A DNA stretch of 64,000 nt, taken from the IMG/VR virus record IMGVR_UViG_3300027749_000101, positions 1 through 64,000 of that record; one strand, 5' to 3'. This document shows, piece by piece, positions 1-8,379 of this stretch. The notes below the pieces were generated by a model. It was not told where the DNA came from. It searched no databases and was given only the letters and a program-made list of their open reading frames with translations. Both the position numbers and the translations under genes were made by a program. Within the stretch, counting starts at the first letter, position 1, and each line of letters begins with the position of its first letter. The DNA is from a virus.

Positions 1-8
1 TCCGATCT
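1..8. other. Illumina adapter remnant at contig end
   Basis: The first eight bases, TCCGATCT, are identical to the last eight bases of the standard Illumina adapter (…CTTCCGATCT). They sit exactly at the end of the sequence, so this is most likely untrimmed adapter and not phage DNA. It also creates a false stop codon: the TAG ending the first leftward gene is one T of phage sequence plus AG of the reversed adapter. Confidence 0.85.
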
Positions 9-807
9 AAGTGTATATGTCAATTGCCATGCCTTTTGTGCTGTCTAGCAAACGGTCGATATCGACGTCTGTACCTAGGTTACTGTTGATAGCCAAGCGT
101 GTAGTACTCTTGCCTGTATTCTCTTTAAACCAGTCAATGAGTTTCCAAGTGTGCCCAGACATGAGGGGCTCGCCACCGGTGATTCTGAGCTCTTGGAGAG
201 TGCGATGTAGATCCGACTCCCACCACTTAAAAAATGCATCAATGTATGGATTGCTTTCTCCATACTGATATAATTGCGCACTATCATGGGTGTGAGTAAA
301 ATGGTTGCGGCCATCGGATACCAATTGGGTATATGGTCCATGTCGTTTGATATCGCGTACCCAACTACTGCTAAAAGCTGGATTACAATAACTGCAAGCA
401 AACTGACAAGTACGGTCAAAAGCGATCTCAAGTGTACGGAGGTTGACGTCTTCAGTATATGGCGTATTTCTAGCTTCATTCAGGGCCTCTATGGGATATA
501 TCTTTGATTTGTACACACGGTCACTCACAGCATCGCGACCCATGTCTTCAATTTTCCAACAGTACTCGCAGCCAGGGGGACGCTCCCCGTTGATCATCTT
601 GCGACGATCTTCTTTCTTTTGATCGGTATTGTGCAGCAGCCTAGAGTTGATACTGACTTTATCTTTGTCGATCAAATGGGCTGGCGGGTGATGACAACTT
701 GTGGTCTGTCCACTTCCTAACCAAATGGTCGCGTTGTACCATTTCGCTGCACAAAAACTGTCTGAGAGAGGGTCTAGTACTGTGTGTTTGAAATCTAAAT
801 CATTCAT
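7..807 (-). CDS. radical SAM protein, twitch type, truncated by contig end
   Basis: Radical SAM enzymes cleave S-adenosylmethionine with a [4Fe-4S] cluster to start radical chemistry. The cluster motif CX3CX2C is at C134, C138 and C141 (CQFACSYC), and a GGEP motif follows near residue 213. An N-terminal CEYC pair (C80/C83) after a conserved LHNT…KK segment matches the neighbouring 465-residue protein at 1847-3244, so the two are paralogues. The reading frame stops after 266 residues, just where the paralogue goes on for about 200 more. The stop lies in adapter sequence (bases 1-8), so the gene is cut, not naturally short. It is the last gene of a leftward operon and its ATG overlaps the preceding stop (ATGA). 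The substrate is unknown. Confidence 0.85.
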   Translation of the reverse strand: MNDLDFKHTVLDPLSDSFCAAKWYNATIWLGSGQTTSCHHPPAHLIDKDKVSINSRLLHNTDQKKEDRRKMINGERPPGCEYCWKIEDMGRDAVSDRVYKSKIYPIEALNEARNTPYTEDVNLRTLEIAFDRTCQFACSYCNPAFSSSWVRDIKRHGPYTQLVSDGRNHFTHTHDSAQLYQYGESNPYIDAFFKWWESDLHRTLQELRITGGEPLMSGHTWKLIDWFKENTGKSTTRLAINSNLGTDVDIDRLLDSTKGMAIDIYT

Positions 808-1847
808 GTGTTTGGGTTGATAAATTGGAAGAATCTTGCGGGCAATTCTTCCATGTGCTGTTGAGCAAACTCTTGAAGATGCTGTTGATTGTATTTACAA
901 ATGGGTTCTGCGGCTTGGATAAAAGCCCCAAGGTCTTGACTGCACAAGTCCTGAATAGTGCTAACCACACGATCCATGCGATCTTGATTGTTATCTAGCT
1001 GATCAAATGTTTCATCTATTAGACTGTGAAAAGTTTGAAATCCAAGGTCACGCAGGTCGCGATAGAACCCGTAATTGGCCACTGCAACAAATGGATGCCC
1101 AATGGCAAGTGGTTTACACATTTTTTCTGAAAACAAACTCCAAGGATAGTTATAAACAGTTTCTGTAACAACTGAAAAATAAGTGTCAATATATGGTTCA
1201 GCTTTTATATAAATTTCTCCCCATTCGTTATTGAACAGTTGAGCTTTTACATACCCTGTTTCTACAGCAGTGTTGTGATATCTGTCAACTTCGTAATAGG
1301 GAGGCAACAGTCGAATTGGTTTTAAATGATCATCAAGATTGGTCCATAAGGCTCGATCAAGCAAGCCCAATTGCTCTAGTTGATTTAGTATAGCATATCT
1401 ATGCGGGCGACCGCGACCATTCAGGCACAAAAAAGAATAGGGTTTTGCAGTTTTAGAAAAGATTTCAGGTGTGCGCTTGCAAGCTTCTTTATTTTCTTCA
1501 TATCTAAAAGGTTGTGTTAGAAAATGTTCAAACAGCATGCAATTGTATTCGGGAGGCATGCGCCCACCACCTATCAGTTGAACTTGACCTCCGAGCACTA
1601 GATCTTCAATGCCATATTTTCTAAGATGCCATAGCAAGGTTTCTGAACCTTCTGCAGGATTGGCAAATATAATTTGGCATTGCTCGCACATGCTTCTCAC
1701 GCGATCGCCATTGAGCCGCAGTTGCTCGCGGCCTATCAAATAAGTGGCGCCTAGTACTACAGGAAGTGTTTCAAATTCATAATACAATTCGTTAGCGTAA
1801 GGATGCAAGAATTCAGTAAGTTCGGTACAAGCGTCAAGATAAAACAT
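804..1847 (-). CDS. glycosyltransferase-like protein (VTET..SEK..KP family)
   Basis: About 347 residues. The best-conserved part, near residues 225-275, reads VTET, then SEKMCKP, then a GF-x-TF segment. The same pattern recurs in the proteins at 60004-60888 and 60920-61960, so the window holds three paralogues. The (S/T)EK..KP block followed by a hydrophobic strand resembles the C-terminal donor-binding part of GT-B enzymes such as GT10 fucosyltransferases. That assignment is inference from pattern only. The start at ATG 1847 is preferred because it forms a TAATG overlap with the upstream radical SAM gene; a TTG five codons earlier is also open. The stop overlaps the next gene by ATGA. It lies between two radical SAM genes in a translationally coupled operon, which suggests a shared substrate. 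Confidence 0.6.
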   Translation of the reverse strand: MFYLDACTELTEFLHPYANELYYEFETLPVVLGATYLIGREQLRLNGDRVRSMCEQCQIIFANPAEGSETLLWHLRKYGIEDLVLGGQVQLIGGGRMPPEYNCMLFEHFLTQPFRYEENKEACKRTPEIFSKTAKPYSFLCLNGRGRPHRYAILNQLEQLGLLDRALWTNLDDHLKPIRLLPPYYEVDRYHNTAVETGYVKAQLFNNEWGEIYIKAEPYIDTYFSVVTETVYNYPWSLFSEKMCKPLAIGHPFVAVANYGFYRDLRDLGFQTFHSLIDETFDQLDNNQDRMDRVVSTIQDLCSQDLGAFIQAAEPICKYNQQHLQEFAQQHMEELPARFFQFINPNT

Positions 1848-3244
1848 TAACGGTGACTCCAATATTCACATTCCGCCCACCAGGCACGCATTTCAGGAAA
1901 AGTCTTTTGAAAGTCTGTACCTCTGCGGCGATCGTGTTCCGAAAAGAATCTATAAAAGTCTGCCTTCGCTGCGGAATGATCTTGACCCTGGCCTGCTCGC
2001 ATCCATGCAATGTCTCTGTCCAGTCTAGCAATTTCGTAGTCTTTGAATCCGTGGAATGGATCTTCTGGTGTTTCAGACTGACGTATCATCCATGCCCACA
2101 AGTGTTCCAGCCGGTCGGCATAGGCTTCAGGTAGGATTTGCAGGCTCTGCCAAGCAGGTTCGCGCAGCACAGGTGTATCAAACCACACACGCTGATAGGT
2201 CTTAGAGTATGTGTTGCGCAGGCCTAATATGCCAGCAAACAGATTTTCCAAACTGGTTACTGATAAGTTGTTCATTGTGACAATAAACGTTAGACTGTTA
2301 TAGCTAGGAACTTCTGTTAGGAATTGATTTACTCGATCCCATAGTAAATTGAAGTCAAGTCCGTGCCGCATGTATTCTGCTTGAGAGCCCCAGCCGTCTA
2401 GACTCACATACTGCATGAAATGTTCTATGCGGCCATCGCATAACTGCTTGACATAGCCCAGATACTTCTGCCATGACTTCTCATCTACAGAGAAGTTTGA
2501 TGTAACATTTAAATGCAGTTTGGCACTGGGATTGGCCAACACATGATCAAACACTCTATATGTGTTTTTGTCTAACAGCGGTTCGCCGCCGGTCATGCGA
2601 AAGTGTATGAGTTCTGGATACAGTGTGGGCCACCACTCCCAGAATGCGTCTACATAAGGGTTATGCTCTCTAGCCGGAAGTACCCGGCGGTCTCCACTAA
2701 AATGCCCAGGATCATTGTGAACACGAGCAGTAGGGTAGCCGCCCGATCGGTCCACTTCCTGTTGCCAGCTGCTAGAGAATTGCGGACTGCAATAACTGCA
2801 CATGAGATTACACACATTATTAAAATTGACCTCAACGTAGCTAGGGATAATATCATTTTCTTCTCCTGTTGAATTGCGTATTTGTTCAAAGTCCACAGCG
2901 GCCCAAGGCTCGCCTGAACGATAGTGTCTATCACTTAACTTACCTTCGTTTTCCATATTCCAGCAATACTGACACTCTAGAGGCTTTTCGTTCCGCAACA
3001 TCATCACACGTTGCGCTTTCTTGTGCGGTGTGTTGTGCAATGATCCTGGATCAGCAGCTAGATTCTCCACGGGTATCTTGTGCAGTGGCGGATGATAACA
3101 TGAGTTGTTGAGTCCAGTAGGCAAGTGCAAGCTGACCTGTTTCCATTTGGCCAAGCACAGTGCAGGGCCTAAATCTTGTTTCATTTGTTCAGCAGAGTTT
3201 AAGAATTTACTCTTGTTATCTACTGTCTCGTCGCCTTTGTTCAT
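1847..3244 (-). CDS. radical SAM protein, twitch-domain type
   Basis: A 465-residue radical SAM protein with the cluster motif CX3CX2C at C145, C149 and C152 (CNLMCSYC), followed by the FSSSW segment shared with its paralogue at 7-807 and by a GGEPLLD motif. Upstream are a C-x-H-P-P segment (near 49-53) and a CQYCW motif at C91/C94, also shared with the paralogue. These extra cysteines may bind an auxiliary cluster or zinc. Known relatives in phage genomes are annotated only as twitch-domain radical SAM proteins of unknown substrate. ATGA overlap with the gene before it and TAATG with the gene after it show translational coupling. Family call is firm, function open. Confidence 0.88.
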   Translation of the reverse strand: MNKGDETVDNKSKFLNSAEQMKQDLGPALCLAKWKQVSLHLPTGLNNSCYHPPLHKIPVENLAADPGSLHNTPHKKAQRVMMLRNEKPLECQYCWNMENEGKLSDRHYRSGEPWAAVDFEQIRNSTGEENDIIPSYVEVNFNNVCNLMCSYCSPQFSSSWQQEVDRSGGYPTARVHNDPGHFSGDRRVLPAREHNPYVDAFWEWWPTLYPELIHFRMTGGEPLLDKNTYRVFDHVLANPSAKLHLNVTSNFSVDEKSWQKYLGYVKQLCDGRIEHFMQYVSLDGWGSQAEYMRHGLDFNLLWDRVNQFLTEVPSYNSLTFIVTMNNLSVTSLENLFAGILGLRNTYSKTYQRVWFDTPVLREPAWQSLQILPEAYADRLEHLWAWMIRQSETPEDPFHGFKDYEIARLDRDIAWMRAGQGQDHSAAKADFYRFFSEHDRRRGTDFQKTFPEMRAWWAECEYWSHR

Positions 3245-3792
3245 AATTTTTGCAGTTGTTGTGTATAAAGATCATCAATGGGTGCCTCAGCACCATAAGT
3301 TTCATAGCAATCCCATGCAAAATCAAACCAGGAATTTTTAATTTCCAGTTCTTTGCGCATGACTTCGCCAAATTTAGTAGCGTCTGTGGCAATGTCAATC
3401 AATTGATCACATTCCCAATCTTGTGTTTTATAATAGTCATGATGCCACACAATCATATCAAACATATGAGATACTTGTTGTTGTTGACTGCATGGTTGCC
3501 AATGGTATTTCATTTCTACTTCCCATTCCCTACAAAGACTTGGTTTTAAATCAAATTTTATTTTTCTTATTTCATGCCCTGGCCATAATCGCTTGATATT
3601 TGCAGTGTTTAATGTGTGAGTTATTTGTATCGTGCTTGTATCAAACAATCGAATTGCAACAGTAGTGTCTACAGCATATCGCGTGGGCATGAGATCATTG
3701 TGCATGTGAACTCCACGTTTTTCAAAAAAACGATTTTGCAAAAACAATTTGTAACGATGGCCGCCGCTACCTGGATAAAATCCCACAATCAT
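3241..3792 (-). CDS. hypothetical protein with N-terminal YPGSGGH motif
   Basis: 183 residues, no recognised family. It begins with a hydrophobic strand followed by YPGSGGHRY. A similar opening (YPSGGFGH) starts the otherwise different protein at 42184-42990, which may point to a related nucleotide-type fold. The rest is rich in Trp, His and Asp, with no signal peptide or membrane segment. Both ends overlap neighbours by four bases (ATGA), placing it between the sulfotransferase-like gene and the radical SAM gene in one operon. A role in the same modification pathway is inferred from position only. Confidence 0.6.
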   Translation of the reverse strand: MIVGFYPGSGGHRYKLFLQNRFFEKRGVHMHNDLMPTRYAVDTTVAIRLFDTSTIQITHTLNTANIKRLWPGHEIRKIKFDLKPSLCREWEVEMKYHWQPCSQQQQVSHMFDMIVWHHDYYKTQDWECDQLIDIATDATKFGEVMRKELEIKNSWFDFAWDCYETYGAEAPIDDLYTQQLQKL

Positions 3793-4880
3793 AAGTTGCC
3801 TTTAAGATCACTGTTTAACAGTTTTTGTTGAGAAATATCTGTGTAAGACAGTCTATTACCTTGCCCGTGAGTCCATGTTTTGTGCTCTAACTGCGCAATT
3901 TCATTCATTGCAGTTGGCGTGTAGGTCAACGCATATTGACTGGGATTTTGTTGCGCCCAATGATTGTAGTATTCCAAACATGCCGGCGCATTGGCAATCA
4001 GTTGTGTTTTTTGTTGTAACGTGTGCAGCTTGATTGGCACACCACTTACCAGTATTCCTTGATCCTGCAGATCCTGAATGGCCACTCTGCATTTGGTATA
4101 CAAGTCAATGTTGGCGGCCATGAACTCAGTTTCTTCTGTGCTGAACTCGTGATCAAATGCCACCAGGCTCAGTAGATAGTGCATGCGATTCCAATTTGGC
4201 CAGCTAATATCCCAGCGGTCAGCCCAAGTCAACTGTGGTAAAAAATTTTGAAAAGGCCTTAGATTTAAAATAAACTTTTCTATGCTGGGAATGTCTCGTT
4301 CGTATTCAAAGTAACTGTTTACTTGAAAATGATTGTCTACCCATTCCCAATATTCTCGATACTGGTTTAGATATTTTTCAACCATTTCGGCCTGAACAGT
4401 TACAGGATTTTTCAATATGTTGTTATAAGTTTTATACTTTTCTTCAAACGAATAAACATTTAGTTTTTTAGATTCTACTGCAATGCACCAACTGATTGCA
4501 TGTTCAAATAAATTGTTTCGTCGAGCTGCAATGATGTAGAAGTTCTCATTGAGATATTTGTAAAATGCCAGTTGATCATTTGTGCTGTCGCGACGGTTCT
4601 TTAAATGATAATGTGCCAAACGACTTACAATGTCATGCCCGCATGTGTCAATCATTCCAGTTATGGTTTGCAAAGTTTGATGGTAGCCCCATCCATCTTC
4701 TTTTTTGCCCAGGACTGATTGTTTGAATGTTTCGTTAGGGTAACTTACCAAGCCGTTGGTTAATTCATGCAGATTGATTGTTAGTGGATTATAGTTTTCA
4801 TTGATGTTTGCATAAATTGTGATCAATCTTTGCAATAATGTTGACCCTACACGATCCGGAGTAAGTATTAGAACATTCAT
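3789..4880 (-). CDS. sulfotransferase-like protein
   Basis: 363 residues. The N-terminus, a hydrophobic strand followed by DRVGSTLLQRL (residues about 9-19), resembles the 5'-phosphosulfate-binding loop of sulfotransferases (usually R-x-G-S/T-x-x-L). Those enzymes move sulfate from PAPS to a hydroxyl or amine. Further in, YIIAARRNN could correspond to the 3'-phosphate-binding R..S region, but this is weaker. No membrane segment is seen. It is the first gene of a five-gene leftward operon with ATGA couplings and has a late-promoter-like CATAAATA seven bases before its ATG, which hints at late expression. It diverges from the SGNH gene with only 12 bases between the start codons. Another P-loop-type transferase remains possible. 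Confidence 0.55.
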   Translation of the reverse strand: MNVLILTPDRVGSTLLQRLITIYANINENYNPLTINLHELTNGLVSYPNETFKQSVLGKKEDGWGYHQTLQTITGMIDTCGHDIVSRLAHYHLKNRRDSTNDQLAFYKYLNENFYIIAARRNNLFEHAISWCIAVESKKLNVYSFEEKYKTYNNILKNPVTVQAEMVEKYLNQYREYWEWVDNHFQVNSYFEYERDIPSIEKFILNLRPFQNFLPQLTWADRWDISWPNWNRMHYLLSLVAFDHEFSTEETEFMAANIDLYTKCRVAIQDLQDQGILVSGVPIKLHTLQQKTQLIANAPACLEYYNHWAQQNPSQYALTYTPTAMNEIAQLEHKTWTHGQGNRLSYTDISQQKLLNSDLKGNL

Positions 4881-4887
4881 TAAAAAA

Positions 4888-4895
4888 TATTTATG
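4888..4895 (-). promoter_or_regulatory. late-promoter-like octamer CATAAATA
   Basis: The minus strand reads CATAAATA (T4 late consensus TATAAATA), ending seven bases before the ATG of the sulfotransferase-like gene. No Shine-Dalgarno lies at normal distance. By T4 geometry transcription would start at or next to the start codon. The octamer overlaps the ATG of the divergent SGNH gene. Confidence 0.4.
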
Positions 4896-5603
4896 TACCT
4901 AGATTTTGTTGCTCAAAAGATAAACATTCCATTCTATGCCAATCTACAAGCCAACACACTGGGAATGGACAGTCAAGAACACTGTGTTGACCCAAAATTG
5001 TTTGACACCAGTGCTCCTGTAACTTACTGTTTTAACGAAGTGGGATATCGCACTCACAGCATTGATAAATTTGATCCTAACGCAATTCTAGTGTTGGGCG
5101 ACAGTTTTACACTTGGCCTAGGTGTTAACAGTATTGATCGGTTTTCAAACTTAATAGAACAGCAAACAGGTCACCAAGTTCTTAACTTCAGTTTGAATGG
5201 CGCTAGCAATGATTGGATTTCACGCAAACTGCAACAACTGTTGATCCTATTTCAACCTAAGGCCGTCATAGTGCATTATACATTCAATCATCGCAGAGAA
5301 CGACCTAATTTGGATTGGATGGATGATGAACGCACTGAATGCGAACCATTTTATTCAAGTCAGGAAAATTTTGATAACTGGACTGCAAACTTTAATCGCA
5401 TTTGTGCTTTAACAAAAGATATTAAACTTGTCCACAGCTTTATACCATTTTGGCATGATAAATCTGTTGACTACACTAGATTTGGCAACAATGTATTAGC
5501 TCCTTGTCCTCAACTGGATTGTGCTCGTGATGGGTTTCATTATGGGCCACTTACACATCAACTGTTGGCTGACAAAATTACCAACCTTCTTGCTTGCGAA
5601 TAA
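4893..5603 (+). CDS. SGNH/GDSL-type hydrolase
   Basis: 236 residues with the SGNH hydrolase blocks in order: GDSFTLG with nucleophile S71 (block I), NGASND with N106 (block III) and DGFH with D213 and H216 (block V). The block II glycine is not obvious. Such enzymes hydrolyse or transfer acyl esters, for example O-acetyl groups on glycans. The region before the nucleophile (NTLGM…EHC and FNE-x-GYR) looks like that of SGNH proteins I know from aquatic phages. No signal peptide is seen. No good ribosome-binding site precedes the ATG; only 12 AT-rich bases separate it from the divergent gene. Its 3' end overlaps the convergent glycosyltransferase gene by 26 bases. The sugar-modifying neighbours suggest a glycan ester as substrate. 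Confidence 0.8.
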   Translation: MYLDFVAQKINIPFYANLQANTLGMDSQEHCVDPKLFDTSAPVTYCFNEVGYRTHSIDKFDPNAILVLGDSFTLGLGVNSIDRFSNLIEQQTGHQVLNFSLNGASNDWISRKLQQLLILFQPKAVIVHYTFNHRRERPNLDWMDDERTECEPFYSSQENFDNWTANFNRICALTKDIKLVHSFIPFWHDKSVDYTRFGNNVLAPCPQLDCARDGFHYGPLTHQLLADKITNLLACE

Positions 5604-6510
5604 CATCAATCTCGCGTGTCATTATGCCTTGGTTGTGCCAGTTAGATCTGTAGTGCTTCTTGAAAAATTCACTTTGTTCTGCTTCCAACACAATCATAGG
5701 TAGGCCTAGCTGTGTGTACAAGTCTTCTGCCAAGCGTCCGGCCAGCAGCCTAGGCTCTGACGTTTCGACTGTTTGCCACAGTTCAGCCAGTGCTTCAAAG
5801 TTCTGCACTAGAGTGTGGTCCCAGGCAGTAAGCATGGTCATGTATGTGCCTTGGCGTGCGCCGGCTATGGCCCAGTATCCGTGTTCAGCATCAGCACCCA
5901 CATTGTGCCAAATGGTTAGATGATCCAAGTTGCGTTGATGCACACGGTCTTGAAACTCTGCTGTGGTGGGTTTGCGGCCACGGTCCAAGCACATTTTGAC
6001 ACCTTCGCGGAAGCCTGCACGCCAAGCATGGAATGGGGATTGATTGGGGTATGTGGTTGAGTAGCAGTCATACATGGGCCAGTACAAGGGATCAAAACAA
6101 AATTCTACTTGTGTTTCTGCTGTGCCGTCTGTGGCTTCGTGTGTGCGCATGTTCTGCACAAAGCTCTTGGTCCATGAACTCAAGCCACCATTGCCGTACA
6201 TCAGTCCATTGACATGATTACGAGCCCGCCACCGGAACACAGCACTCTCATATTCTTTGCCAGGAAAAACAAGTGTTTGATTAAAGAACGCCGGATCGGG
6301 GAGATTGTCGCCATCGATGAGAATGAATCTATCCGTACTACTCGCGTGGGCTGCCGCTTTGTGAGCCGCATCGCTCCCCAGAATACCGTCCACCCTTCGT
6401 GCCCAAGGAACCATATTCCTAATCTTAATCCAAAACTCTTCTCGTTGTGGTTCATCATATGTTAAGTATATGCAGTCCAAGTCTGCTATGTCAATTTGAT
6501 TCAAGGCCAT
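5578..6510 (-). CDS. GT-A-type glycosyltransferase-like protein
   Basis: 310 residues. An acidic DGD motif (D66-G-D68, in LIDGDN) after a hydrophobic strand is typical of the metal/nucleotide-sugar site of GT-A glycosyltransferases, which move a sugar from a nucleotide sugar to an acceptor. The N-terminal LDCIYLTYDEP is placed like the first strand of such folds. No membrane segment. It is the last gene of a leftward cluster that holds two more GT-A-like proteins, and overlaps the preceding small gene by 20 bases and the convergent SGNH gene by 26. Acceptor and donor cannot be told. Confidence 0.65.
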   Translation of the reverse strand: MALNQIDIADLDCIYLTYDEPQREEFWIKIRNMVPWARRVDGILGSDAAHKAAAHASSTDRFILIDGDNLPDPAFFNQTLVFPGKEYESAVFRWRARNHVNGLMYGNGGLSSWTKSFVQNMRTHEATDGTAETQVEFCFDPLYWPMYDCYSTTYPNQSPFHAWRAGFREGVKMCLDRGRKPTTAEFQDRVHQRNLDHLTIWHNVGADAEHGYWAIAGARQGTYMTMLTAWDHTLVQNFEALAELWQTVETSEPRLLAGRLAEDLYTQLGLPMIVLEAEQSEFFKKHYRSNWHNQGIMTREIDVIRKQEGW

Positions 6511-6826
6511 ATGTTTGTTTGCTCCATGGTGTTCCGTTTTGTGTAACTACAACTGCAACATTTTGCGGGTGGCACTGTGTGCCTATTGTACCGGGCACAA
6601 GTTTGTCCGATGTGCGAGTAGTAATGTATTTGAGCTGACCATTCACCACACGCACGTTGGCAGGGGCTAGGCCAAATATTTCAGCATCAATGTCAATGTA
6701 ATTACCTGGCAGATGTTCCATGCTATAACAAACAGGTTGGCCTTGTTCGTTGTAGTACAGTCTCCAAAATACCGGCTCAGGCTCGGGTGCAGAATGTAAA
6801 ATATCCCAAAACTCTTCAGGTGTCAC
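6491..6826 (-). CDS. conserved phage hypothetical protein
   Basis: 111 residues, acidic N-terminus, with EPVFWRLYY, then a SMEHLPGNYIDID segment, and later KLVPGTIG. I recognise this pattern from small proteins of T4-like phages of aquatic bacteria, but no function is known to me. It is wedged between two glycosyltransferase genes, overlapping each (20 bases downstream, 11 upstream), so it is co-translated with them. An accessory role to those enzymes is only a positional inference. Confidence 0.65.
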   Translation of the reverse strand: MTPEEFWDILHSAPEPEPVFWRLYYNEQGQPVCYSMEHLPGNYIDIDAEIFGLAPANVRVVNGQLKYITTRTSDKLVPGTIGTQCHPQNVAVVVTQNGTPWSKQTYGLESN

Positions 6827-7592
6827 GGTGCCAGTCCTTTACATGATAGTGAAACGCACCCCATTGTGCAATAGTTTGTATACGCATGGGATCCATTTCC
6901 CATATCAGTTCGTTGGTCCAGTTTTGAGTACGTGTGCCAGCATGTGCTTGTTTCATATGCACAATCCGTGGATATGTGGCAAATGGCATGGTCACAAGTT
7001 CTCTACCAATGATTTCTGCTGCCAGGGCATACACAAGATCAGTACTGGGCACATCTTCAGGAAACCGGATCAGCTTGCGAAACTCTGCCCAGTTGGAAAA
7101 TATATCACGCACCAACACAAAGAAGTCTCGTGCTGTTTCGCTTAGTCGCCAATAGGTTATGGCATTGTACACATCAGGCAAGCGGTTGGCGTCAAACACT
7201 TTTCTGTAGTGTCTAGCCGAGCTAACTTCATTGCGCCAGTTTCTACAACCTGTACTGATCACAACATCTCTGTGTCTAAACATGGTCCACCAATGATCAA
7301 TTGAGCTGGCAATCATCATGTCTGCTTCTAGCTTGATGGTTTCTCTGTAGGGAGATTGGAAAAACACCTGCCAATCGTTTGCATATAGATTATCACGGTT
7401 TACATTGTCAATAACATGATAGTGATTGTATATGGGATCGTTGGCATGGGTGTTGTCCGTGATCAAACAAACACTGGCGTGAGGATTATACTGCTTGATT
7501 GTTTTTGTGAGTGTTCTAGCACAGTCCAAGTAGTCAACTTGAGGTGTGTTCAAGGCCATGATCACATAGCCTTGTTCTTCGATGGGTTTCAA
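6816..7592 (-). CDS. GT-A-type glycosyltransferase-like protein
   Basis: 258 residues. It shares the opening pattern (hydrophobic strand, then a YLDCA segment) with the 281-residue protein upstream (YLDMA), so the two look like paralogues. The DxD position is E89-A-D91 (KLEADMM), a variant of the LDAD seen in the paralogue. The ATG used lies 59 bases inside the upstream gene; an internal Met at residue 12 would cut into the conserved first strand, so the longer start is preferred. It probably transfers a sugar from a nucleotide-sugar donor; donor and acceptor are unknown. Confidence 0.65.
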   Translation of the reverse strand: MKPIEEQGYVIMALNTPQVDYLDCARTLTKTIKQYNPHASVCLITDNTHANDPIYNHYHVIDNVNRDNLYANDWQVFFQSPYRETIKLEADMMIASSIDHWWTMFRHRDVVISTGCRNWRNEVSSARHYRKVFDANRLPDVYNAITYWRLSETARDFFVLVRDIFSNWAEFRKLIRFPEDVPSTDLVYALAAEIIGRELVTMPFATYPRIVHMKQAHAGTRTQNWTNELIWEMDPMRIQTIAQWGAFHYHVKDWHRDT

Positions 7593-8379
7593 CTATTGCT
7601 CCTAAATCTCGTTTGCCCATGGCATGAAAGTCCAGTCCAACAATTGAGACTGTTTTACATTTGCCTTGTGCGTCTTCATACTCAATGTTCCAGAACGTGT
7701 CATTATCAAGCGTTAGTTTGCTTTCAGGTACCACGCTGGGCATGCCCCAAGGTATGGCATCCACCTTTAGTGTTTGCCCACTCACAATACCCAATGCTAT
7801 GCTGAGTGCATAGTCATTTCTGTATGTAGGCTGTGTGATGTGATAGAGATCTCGGTAGTGTGTCCAATTCTCGCGAATCATCTGCATGGCATCAAATATG
7901 TACTGTGAAGTGTTTGATCTGCGAAACATCATCACAGTAGCCCAGTACATGGGAAATTGGTATGTACCAAAAGTGTTTAAAAATTCTTCCTCAGGTCTAG
8001 CAAGATTGAAAGCTGATCTAAAGCACATGAAATCTTGTGGGCTGTCTAGTACCACTTTTAGATCTTCGCTGTTGACCACAAAGTCAGCATCTAGCACCAG
8101 CGTTTGATCCCAAGGCGATAAGTTATATGCGTCAACTCTGTTGCTGTTGTGCCAGGTCACATGTTGTTTCAAGTCACCAAACCAGCGCGAGTTCTCGCCC
8201 AGTGGGTCAGCATAGATCACATGATCAAACACAGTTTCATCCCGGGCTGCAGGATTGTTTGTGACAACTGCAACAGGAATATTCAAGAAGTGTCGGACTC
8301 GTTCGGCACACCAAGTTGCCATGTCTAAATAGCGTGTGTGTTCGGTGTCAAACGCAAAAATCAGTGCGCCAGTAGTCAT
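7534..8379 (-). CDS. GT-A-type glycosyltransferase-like protein
   Basis: 281 residues with a clear LVLDADFVV segment, D97-A-D99 matching the DxD metal site of GT-A glycosyltransferases. Before it comes an N-terminal strand and the YLDMA motif shared with the next gene. Later aromatic motifs (FPMYWATVMMF) may line the acceptor side. Second gene of the leftward cluster; the ATG overlaps the stop of the 102-residue gene (ATGA), and the 3' end overlaps the next gene by 59 bases, an unusually long overlap. No signal peptide or membrane segment. Confidence 0.7.
   Translation of the reverse strand: MTTGALIFAFDTEHTRYLDMATWCAERVRHFLNIPVAVVTNNPAARDETVFDHVIYADPLGENSRWFGDLKQHVTWHNSNRVDAYNLSPWDQTLVLDADFVVNSEDLKVVLDSPQDFMCFRSAFNLARPEEEFLNTFGTYQFPMYWATVMMFRRSNTSQYIFDAMQMIRENWTHYRDLYHITQPTYRNDYALSIALGIVSGQTLKVDAIPWGMPSVVPESKLTLDNDTFWNIEYEDAQGKCKTVSIVGLDFHAMGKRDLGAIVETHRRTRLCDHGLEHTSS

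Noticed and set aside
7-9. Natural stop codon of the first radical SAM gene
   Set aside because: The TAG depends on adapter bases; the paralogue continues far beyond this point.
1847-1862. TTG start five codons before the ATG of the glycosyltransferase-like gene
   Set aside because: The ATG forms a TAATG overlap with the upstream stop, as elsewhere in this operon, and is the better start.
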